A stretch of 5,180 bases of DNA, taken from assembly GCA_029259835.1 (NCBI GenBank), contig JAJDEL010000734.1, positions 1 through 5,180 on the forward strand, written 5' to 3'. Position 1 is the stretch's first letter, and each line of letters begins with the position of its first letter. This document shows positions 1 to 5,180 of this stretch, piece after piece. The notes under the pieces are model-generated. The model was not told the DNA's origin. It searched no databases and was given only the letters and a program-made list of their open reading frames with translations. Source of the DNA: Planctomicrobium sp. Lineage in GTDB: Bacteria > Planctomycetota > Planctomycetia > Planctomycetales > Planctomycetaceae. The position numbers were made by a program, and so were the translations under genes.

Positions 1-389
1 GAAAAATAGTGTTGGTAAACGATTGTTGTATGAATAAACGCCGGGGGGGAAGTGACGAGTGTGAGATACTCGAAAATCGTGGACGGAAGTGAATAGACGT
101 TCCCTCGATCTTTGAATCCGAAACTCCTTTTCCGGTAGATGTTGATTACACAGGAAGTGTCATCACCGTATATCGTGTCTCAGATCACTCACGTTGTCAA
201 TCATTAACTGGAAAATCTTAGCAGAAACCAACGCAGTTCGGGCTTGGAATTCGAACATCCAGGAGGCATGATGAGCTTGTATGTGAAGCCAAACGCGAAG
301 ATTTCGGAACTAATCCGTGCGACTTTGCGTCTCAAGGACGGTAGCGAATTCTGCTCCACGACTTTCAGACCTATTCTGGCAGAAGTTTC
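1..389. other. Upstream region without a convincing gene
   Basis: No supported gene lies here. Plus-strand frames are closed early, at 7, 35 and 90. The frame open to the TGA at 90-92 has no recognisable product but could be the last codons of a gene to the left. On the minus strand there are no stop codons from 1 to about 146, but there is also no ATG, GTG or TTG start that could open a gene running leftward. The region holds GGAAGTG at 48-54, 85-91 and 153-159, and a small inverted repeat ACAC-N5-GTGT at 148-160. No strong sigma-70 promoter or hairpin-plus-T-run terminator was found. The promoter of the A2M gene presumably lies here. Confidence 0.55.
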
Positions 390-396
390 AGGAAGA
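390..396 (+). promoter_or_regulatory. Ribosome binding site of the A2M gene
   Basis: AGGAAGA at 390-396 is a good anti-Shine-Dalgarno match, with 7 bases between it and the ATG at 404. The in-frame TAA at 398-400 rules out any earlier start. Together with the signal peptide that follows, this fixes the start codon. Confidence 0.75.
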
Positions 397-403
397 ATAA
401 AAG

Positions 404-478
404 ATGTCTCGACATTTCACCTCTGGCCTATTTCTTGTTGGTCTTGTCTCGACCGGATTGCTTGTTTCGATGGCGGCG
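404..478 (+). other. Signal peptide coding segment (Sec type, no lipobox)
   Basis: Residues 1-25 have a short basic start (Arg3, His4), a hydrophobic core (about residues 8-21, rich in Leu, Val and Gly) and a small-residue end, SMAA (22-25), followed by the charged EKP. Signal peptidase I cleavage is expected after Ala24 or Ala25. No cysteine lies near the cleavage site, so the protein should not be a lipoprotein. E. coli YfhM, in contrast, is a lipid-anchored A2M. Release into the periplasm or a surface location is inferred. Confidence 0.85.
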
Positions 479-3400
479 GAGAAGCCACTTCCGGATATCC
501 GTAAGGATGCCGAGAAACTCTACAAAGATGGGCAGTACAAAGAGGCTCTGGTCCTCTTTAAAGAACTCATCACCGACGCAGAGAACTCTGGTGATGCTTT
601 GACGAAGGACATTCAGTTCGCTGTCGGTTGTCTTAACCAGTTACAGAAACTGACGGAACTTGACTCACTTCTTGAAGAGGTAATTGAATCACATCCGGAA
701 GACTGGCGGGCATATTGGGCATCTGCTCAGCATATGATGCAGACCACGCATTACGGCTTCATCGTGGGTGGAGAATACCTGCGTGGAAATCAGCGCGGTG
801 GCGGGCAGTATTCCTCTTCCTATGAGCGCGACCGCGTGCAGGCTTTGCAATGGATGTTCGATGCTCATCGCCTCAAACCGGACGATGCTGATGGTCCTCT
901 CTCGGCGCGTTTTCACAAATACTTCGCATCGGTCATTTCGACGGGTCGGACAGGAAACATGGCCTGGATGCTGCAAGACCTGACCGATGTCAGCAAATTC
1001 CCGGACTATCAAATTGGCTACTACGGGTACGGCAGCGGACGGACACAAGGTGCCCCTGTTAACGAAGACGGAACCCCGATTTATTACGGCGTTCCAGAAT
1101 CACTTGATGCAGCAGTGAGTGACGGAGAACGCTGGCGTTGGCTCCTTGCCGAAGTGGCGAAGTCCGACCCGAATCGTAAATCGGAGATCACTTACGACCT
1201 CGCGGTATTTGCCCGCAGCCAGTTCGGGGTCCGCACAATGCGGCAATGGGGTATCCGCCTGCCACGGGTCGATGAAGACGCCGCAAAAGATGCTGGAACC
1301 TGGGCACTGAACACTCTCGATGAAAACGAAACGATTGCCCGTTTGGCGGTCGGAGTGAAGAGATTCAAGCTCCCGCACGATTATGACTTTATCGCCCGAT
1401 TTCGCGAACTGGGTCAAAGTGAAAACAATTCATGGTCAGAGAATGGGTACTACCAACTTGCAGAAATTTTTGAGGATCGTCAACAGTATCCGGAAGCTGC
1501 GAAAATGTGGCGCGAGTCGATTGCGAAACATGGCGACAACCGGAATCGAAACAAGAAACTGCGGCTCAATCAAATCGTTGATCATTGGGGGCAGTTTGAA
1601 GGGGTCGGCAGCCAACCTGCCGGCAAGGGAGCGACGATTGACTACCGTTTCCGCAACGGTGATGAAGTTGACTTCATGGCTTACGAGCTAAAAGTCCCGG
1701 AACTGCTGCAAGATGTGAAGGACTATCTGAAGTCCAGCCCCAAGCAGCTCGACTGGCAAAAAGCACAACTCGGGAACATCGGCTACCGCATCGTTCAGAA
1801 GAATGAAGAGAAATACCGAGGCCGTAAAGTCGCTGACTGGTCGCTTGAACTTAAACCGCGTCCGAATCATTACGACCGAAGGGTCACAGTGACCACGCCA
1901 TTGCAAAAGGCGGGTGCATATTTACTGATTGCAAAAATGAAAGATGGCAACACGAGCCGCGTGGTCATCTGGCTCGACGACACCGCAATCATTAAAAAGA
2001 ACTTAAACGGCAAAGCGATGTATTTCGTTGCCGATGCCGTCACAGGCAAACCGATTCCGAAAATGAAAGTCGAGTTCTTCGGCTGGCGACAAGAGCAGTA
2101 CCCTAAAGACACACGGCAATACCGAATTCGCACGCAACAGCATGCAGAATTCAGCGACGATCAGGGAATTGTCGTTACTGATCAGAAGCTGATGGACCGA
2201 AATCTCCAGTGGCTCGCAACGGCGAAAGGCAAGGACGGGCGATTCGCTTACCTCGGCTTCAACCGCGTCTGGTACGGGAACTACAGCGATCAACAATACA
2301 ACCAGCGGAAGACGTATGTCGTCACCGACCGACCTGTTTACCGACCGAATCAAACGGTCGAATTCAAGTTCTGGATGCGGGAAACGAAATACGACAAACA
2401 AGATGCTTCTGTCTTCGCGAACAAAACTTTCACCGTCAAAATCAACGACCCGCAAGGGACAGAAGTTTATAAGAAGTCAGCCAAGACCGACGAATTCGGT
2501 GGTCTCGCTGGGAAGTTCGAACTTCCTGATGACGCGAAACTCGGACAGTATTATATCCTCATCGACCACAATCACGGAGTCGGTGGCGGGAACCATTTCC
2601 GTGTTGAAGAATACAAGAAGCCAGAATTTGAAGTCACGATTAAAACTCCTGACAAGCCAATAGAACTTGGTGAATCCGTCACCGCGACGATTCAAGCGAA
2701 ATACTTCTACGGCGCACCAGTCACGAATGCGAAAGTGAAATTCAAAGTCGAACGATCCACGCACGACTCGCGCTGGTATCCCAACGACCGCTGGGACTGG
2801 CTCTACGGTAATGGCTACTGGTGGTTTACCTCGGATTACAGTTGGTATCCCGGTTTCTATAAATGGGGCTGCTTTGCACCGCGCCCGTTCTGGCAACACT
2901 GGAATCCGAACCCACCGGAGTTAGTTCTCGACCGTGAAGTTGAAGTCGGCGAAGACGGGGCTGTCGAATTCGAAATCGAAACCGCTCTCGCCAAAGCATT
3001 GCACGGCGATCAAGACCATCAATACAAAATCACCGCCGAAGTGACGGATGCTTCGCGCCGTACGATTGTCGGAACCGGCAATGTTCTCGTCGCCCGCGAA
3101 CCGTTTAAGGTCTTCACTTGGACCAATCGCGGTCACTATCGCGTTGGCGATACGATCAACGCAAACTTTCAGGCTCGCACAATGGCAGGCAAAGGTGTTG
3201 AAGGAACCGGCAAGCTGAAACTCCTGAAAATCACATACGAAAACGATGAGCCGAAAGAAACTCTCGTCGAAGAATGGGACTTGAACACCGATCCCGAAGG
3301 TCGCGCCAACCAAAAAATCAACGCAACGACTGCCGGGCAATACCGACTCGCTTATTCAGTCACAGCAAGCGATAAAACAATCGAAGGAGGCTACCTGTTC

Positions 3401-5180
3401 GTCATTCGTGGCGATGGATTCGATGGTTCGGACTATCGCTTCAACGCTCTGGAACTTGTGACGAACAAGAAAACGTATCAGCCGGGTGAAAAAGTCGAAG
3501 TTCTCATCAACACCAACCGCATTGGCTCGACCGTCTTACTATTCGTTCGCCCATCAAACGGCGTCTACTTGGGCAAACCCCAAATTCATCGCTTAGCAAC
3601 CAAAAGCAAAACCGTCACAATCAATGTCGCCCAAAAAGATATGCCGAACTTCTTCATCGAAGCGATCACGATTTCCGATGGGGAAGTCCATACCGCTGTG
3701 CAGCAAATCGCGGTGCCGCCGGAAGACCGCGTGATCAACGTAGAAGTTCTCCCCAACGAAGAACGTTACCTTCCTGGTGCGGATGCCAAAGTACAAATCA
3801 AACTGACCGACGAAACCGGCGAACCGTTCGTCGGGTCCGTTGTGATGTCCGTCTACGACCGGGCAGTCGAGTACATCTCCGGAGGTTCCAACGTGCCGGA
3901 GATTCGCGAATTCTTTTGGAAATGGAAACGCAGTCACCGTCCAAACACGGAACACAACCTTAGCCGTTATTTCGGTCTCCTCCTCAAGCCGGGCGAAACA
4001 TCAATGTCCAATATCGGTGCATTCGGAAACGAAGTCGCAGATGGAGAAAAGAATGAAGCGAAAATTAGCCTGAATGAAATGAAAAAAGGTGTCGGCAACA
4101 GCAGCGGCAGAATGATGCGGAAGTCTGCCGCACCAATGGCCGCCACGATGGAATTGTCGTCAGCGGATGCAGCGGAAGGGTTTGCCGGAGGTGGAGGTGG
4201 CAGTTTTGCAGATGCTGGAAATAATAAAGCTCAGTCGCCGCTCGTCGAAGCAGTCGTTCGTGAGAATTTCGCTGACACCGCGTTCTGGAAAGCCGATCTG
4301 ATGACAAACAAGAACGGAGTTGCCGACGTTTCTTTCGTCATGCCAGAGAACCTTTCGGCCTGGAAATTACGTGCCTGGGGAATGGGGCATGGCTCGAACG
4401 TTGGAGAAGGCACCACCGAGGTCGTCACGGCGAAGAATCTCGTCGTGCGTCTGCAAGCTCCGAGATTCTTCGTCGAGAAAGACGAAGTCGTTCTCTCTGC
4501 CGTCGTACATAATTACCTGAAAACTGCCAAGGATGTGCAGGTTGCTCTCAATCTCTCTGGCGAGACTCTCAGTTTAATGTCCGAGAATAATCAGCAGCGC
4601 ACGATCAACATTCCAGCCGGGGGCGAAGCCCGCGTTGACTGGCGAGTCAAAGCCGTCGCCGAAGGAACTGCAACCGTCACAATGAAAGCTCTGACCGATG
4701 AAGAATCGGACGCCATGAAAATGGAGTTTCCGGTATTCGTGCATGGCTTCCTGAAAACCGAATCCTTCTCTGGTGTCATTCGCCCGAAAGAAGAAAACGG
4801 CAAGCTGATCTTCACCGTTCCAGAAGAGCGCCGCCCGGAAGAAACGCGGCTCGAAGTCCGCTACTCCCCTACCCTTGCCGGTGCGATGGTCGATGCCCTT
4901 CCCTATCTCGTGGAATACCCTTACGGCTGCACCGAGCAAACGCTGAATCGCTTTGTGCCAACCGTAATCACGCAAGGCATCTTGCAACGAATGGACCTCA
5001 ATCTTGCGGACATCCAAAAGAAACGAACGAATCTGAATGCACAGGAAATCGGGAATGACAAAGAGCGAGCCTCACAATGGAAACGCTTCAAGCGTAATCC
5101 CGTCTTCAATGAAGCTGAAGTTGCTCGCATGGTCAAGAAAGGTGTTCAGGATCTGACCGCAATGCAAAATTCCGATGGCG
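404..5180 (+). CDS. Exported alpha-2-macroglobulin family protein with intact thioester site (3' end beyond the window)
   Basis: The frame is open for 1592 codons and runs off the right edge. ATG 404 is the first possible start: an in-frame TAA lies at 398-400, a Shine-Dalgarno sequence at 390-396, and the first 25 residues form a signal peptide. Visible order: TPR-like helices (26-420); a beta-sandwich with VTGKPIPKMKVEFFG (546-560); the MG2 signature TDRPVYRPNQTV (641-652); further macroglobulin domains marked by TDEFGG (695-700), EEYKKPEF (735-742) and YRVGDT (912-917); the bait-region domain with YQPGEKV (1025-1031) and a YLPG (1122-1125) to VYDRAVEY (1150-1157) block; a flexible linker; the A2M domain with MPENLSAWK (1313-1321) and APRFF (1352-1356); and the thioester site YPYGCTEQ (1505-1512). 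In this family, bait cleavage triggers a collapse that entraps the protease, and the Cys-Gln thioester links to it covalently. By analogy this is a periplasmic or surface protease trap; its true target is unknown. The missing part should hold the rest of the thioester domain and the receptor-binding-like domain. The family call is very secure, the biological role less so. Confidence 0.97.
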   Translation, partial: MSRHFTSGLFLVGLVSTGLLVSMAAEKPLPDIRKDAEKLYKDGQYKEALVLFKELITDAENSGDALTKDIQFAVGCLNQLQKLTELDSLLEEVIESHPEDWRAYWASAQHMMQTTHYGFIVGGEYLRGNQRGGGQYSSSYERDRVQALQWMFDAHRLKPDDADGPLSARFHKYFASVISTGRTGNMAWMLQDLTDVSKFPDYQIGYYGYGSGRTQGAPVNEDGTPIYYGVPESLDAAVSDGERWRWLLAEVAKSDPNRKSEITYDLAVFARSQFGVRTMRQWGIRLPRVDEDAAKDAGTWALNTLDENETIARLAVGVKRFKLPHDYDFIARFRELGQSENNSWSENGYYQLAEIFEDRQQYPEAAKMWRESIAKHGDNRNRNKKLRLNQIVDHWGQFEGVGSQPAGKGATIDYRFRNGDEVDFMAYELKVPELLQDVKDYLKSSPKQLDWQKAQLGNIGYRIVQKNEEKYRGRKVADWSLELKPRPNHYDRRVTVTTPLQKAGAYLLIAKMKDGNTSRVVIWLDDTAIIKKNLNGKAMYFVADAVTGKPIPKMKVEFFGWRQEQYPKDTRQYRIRTQQHAEFSDDQGIVVTDQKLMDRNLQWLATAKGKDGRFAYLGFNRVWYGNYSDQQYNQRKTYVVTDRPVYRPNQTVEFKFWMRETKYDKQDASVFANKTFTVKINDPQGTEVYKKSAKTDEFGGLAGKFELPDDAKLGQYYILIDHNHGVGGGNHFRVEEYKKPEFEVTIKTPDKPIELGESVTATIQAKYFYGAPVTNAKVKFKVERSTHDSRWYPNDRWDWLYGNGYWWFTSDYSWYPGFYKWGCFAPRPFWQHWNPNPPELVLDREVEVGEDGAVEFEIETALAKALHGDQDHQYKITAEVTDASRRTIVGTGNVLVAREPFKVFTWTNRGHYRVGDTINANFQARTMAGKGVEGTGKLKLLKITYENDEPKETLVEEWDLNTDPEGRANQKINATTAGQYRLAYSVTASDKTIEGGYLFVIRGDGFDGSDYRFNALELVTNKKTYQPGEKVEVLINTNRIGSTVLLFVRPSNGVYLGKPQIHRLATKSKTVTINVAQKDMPNFFIEAITISDGEVHTAVQQIAVPPEDRVINVEVLPNEERYLPGADAKVQIKLTDETGEPFVGSVVMSVYDRAVEYISGGSNVPEIREFFWKWKRSHRPNTEHNLSRYFGLLLKPGETSMSNIGAFGNEVADGEKNEAKISLNEMKKGVGNSSGRMMRKSAAPMAATMELSSADAAEGFAGGGGGSFADAGNNKAQSPLVEAVVRENFADTAFWKADLMTNKNGVADVSFVMPENLSAWKLRAWGMGHGSNVGEGTTEVVTAKNLVVRLQAPRFFVEKDEVVLSAVVHNYLKTAKDVQVALNLSGETLSLMSENNQQRTINIPAGGEARVDWRVKAVAEGTATVTMKALTDEESDAMKMEFPVFVHGFLKTESFSGVIRPKEENGKLIFTVPEERRPEETRLEVRYSPTLAGAMVDALPYLVEYPYGCTEQTLNRFVPTVITQGILQRMDLNLADIQKKRTNLNAQEIGNDKERASQWKRFKRNPVFNEAEVARMVKKGVQDLTAMQNSDG
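479..1663 (+). other. N-terminal helical region with TPR-like repeats
   Basis: Residues about 26-420 look mostly helical and precede the first beta-sandwich domain. Two stretches fit the TPR pattern. The first is AEKLYKDGQYKEALVLFKEL (36-55), with the usual Gly/Tyr/Ala spacing. The second is YYQLAEIFEDRQQYPEAAKMW (349-369), written here as the block from Tyr349 to Trp369. Between them are a Gly/Tyr-rich loop (GYYGYGSG, about 208-215) and a DGERWRWLL helix. TPRs usually bind partner proteins, so this part may dock the trap to another envelope protein, but no partner is visible. The exact number of repeats cannot be fixed by eye. Confidence 0.6.
2774..2902 (+). other. Trp/Tyr-rich insert within the macroglobulin domains
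   Basis: Residues 791-833 contain 9 Trp, 6 Tyr and 4 Phe, so 19 of 43 residues are aromatic. Examples are RWDWLYG (796-802), GYWWF (804-808) and WYPGFYKWGCF (814-824). It follows the beta-strand AKVKFKVE of one macroglobulin domain and ends just before the strand PELVLDREVEV. It therefore looks like a long loop or hairpin inserted in that domain. It also holds Cys823, one of only three cysteines visible. A role in carbohydrate or protein contact is possible but unproven. Confidence 0.75.
4037..4243 (+). other. Flexible Gly/Ala/Met linker at the bait-region position
   Basis: Residues 1212-1280 lie between the bait-region domain and the A2M domain and have low complexity. There is a charged first part (DGEKNEAK, 1213-1220), then MKKG, GRMMRKSAAPMAATM (1235-1249), and a run of five glycines (1262-1266) ending in Ser. 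In eukaryotic A2Ms this is where the protease bait sequence sits. Here the basic residues (Lys1227, Lys1228, Arg1236, Arg1239, Lys1240) and five Met residues would offer sites to many proteases. The position is seen directly; the bait role is inferred. Confidence 0.6.
4925..4939 (+). other. Thioester site GCTEQ (Cys1509 to Gln1512)
   Basis: The motif GCTEQ lies in the context LVEYPYGCTEQTLNRF (1502-1517), matching the family pattern GC-x-EQ (GCGEQ in vertebrate A2M and C3). Cys1509 and Gln1512 are both present, so an internal thioester can form, unlike in YfaS-type bacterial A2Ms, which lack it. A charged stretch rich in Lys, Arg and Asn follows (about 1527-1560). The next helix of the domain then begins and ends at the window edge with MQNSDG, a typical start of the Gly/Trp-rich turn in this domain. 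Confidence 0.93.

Noticed and set aside
3..92. Plus-strand frame open from the left edge to TGA at 90-92, as a possible tail of an upstream gene
   Set aside because: Only about 29 codons are visible, with no recognisable motif and no terminator after it. It cannot be told from chance.
194..221. Possible promoter: TTGTCA at 194-199 and TCTTAG at 216-221, spacing 16
   Set aside because: The -35 element is fair but the -10 element matches only 3 of 6 consensus bases, which is not enough to call a promoter.
689..1417. Minus-strand open frames at 689-1048 and 1100-1417
   Set aside because: They are antisense to the N-terminal helical region, which is in frame with the signal peptide and the rest of the A2M protein. 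No credible start context or family was seen.
2003..2455. Minus-strand open frame of 150 codons opposite the A2M gene
   Set aside because: It lies wholly antisense to a continuous, well-matched A2M coding frame, and its peptide has no recognisable family. It is a by-product of the codon pattern of the real gene.
2209..2663. Plus-strand open frames at 2209-2472 and 2316-2663
   Set aside because: These are shifted frames inside the MG2 region. The frame set by ATG 404 carries the TDRPVYRP signature at the same place.
2477..3955. Minus-strand open frames at 2477-2899, 2921-3340 and 3593-3955
   Set aside because: All are antisense to macroglobulin domains and encode compositionally odd peptides (Phe/Val/Asp-rich) typical of reverse-complement shadows.
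4187..4204. GGAGGTGGAGGTGGC-like stretch as a DNA repeat or ribosome binding site
   Set aside because: It is in frame and simply encodes the glycine run of the linker. No start codon with a supported frame follows.
4574..5017. Minus-strand open frame of 147 codons across the thioester motif
   Set aside because: It is antisense to the most conserved part of the A2M protein, including the GCTEQ site. The plus-strand frame is clearly the real one.

Overview
The window holds one very large gene and its upstream leader region. From position 404 to the right edge, a single plus-strand reading frame stays open for 1592 codons without a frameshift or internal stop. It encodes an exported alpha-2-macroglobulin (A2M) family protein, a broad-spectrum protease trap related to eukaryotic A2M and complement C3. 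The window cuts it inside the thioester domain, so the stop codon and C-terminal domains are not visible.

The likely source is a bacterium of the Planctomycetota with a moderate GC content of roughly 50-55% by eye. This is inferred from the protein architecture: a TPR-like helical N-terminus, a Trp/Tyr-rich insert, a Gly-rich linker and an intact YPYGCTEQ thioester site. It resembles what I remember of planctomycete A2M-like proteins more than the enterobacterial YfhM type. No rRNA or other phylogenetic marker is present to confirm it.

Layout: 1-403 is upstream DNA with no convincing gene. It contains three copies of a GGAAGTG heptamer and one doubtful small reading frame. A Shine-Dalgarno sequence at 390-396 precedes the ATG at 404. 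The protein then runs in this order: signal peptide (residues 1-25), helical TPR-like region (about 26-420), macroglobulin-type beta domains with the TDRPVYRP signature (641-648), aromatic insert (791-833), further macroglobulin domains, bait-region domain (about 1014-1160), flexible Gly/Met/Ala linker where a bait region would lie (1212-1280), the A2M domain (about 1284-1372), and the thioester domain with Cys1509 and Gln1512.

No neighbouring gene is visible on either side. It is therefore not possible to say whether the gene is paired with a pbpC-like transglycosylase, as in the type I bacterial A2M loci, or stands alone. I see no tRNA, rRNA, CRISPR array, insertion sequence or attachment site.
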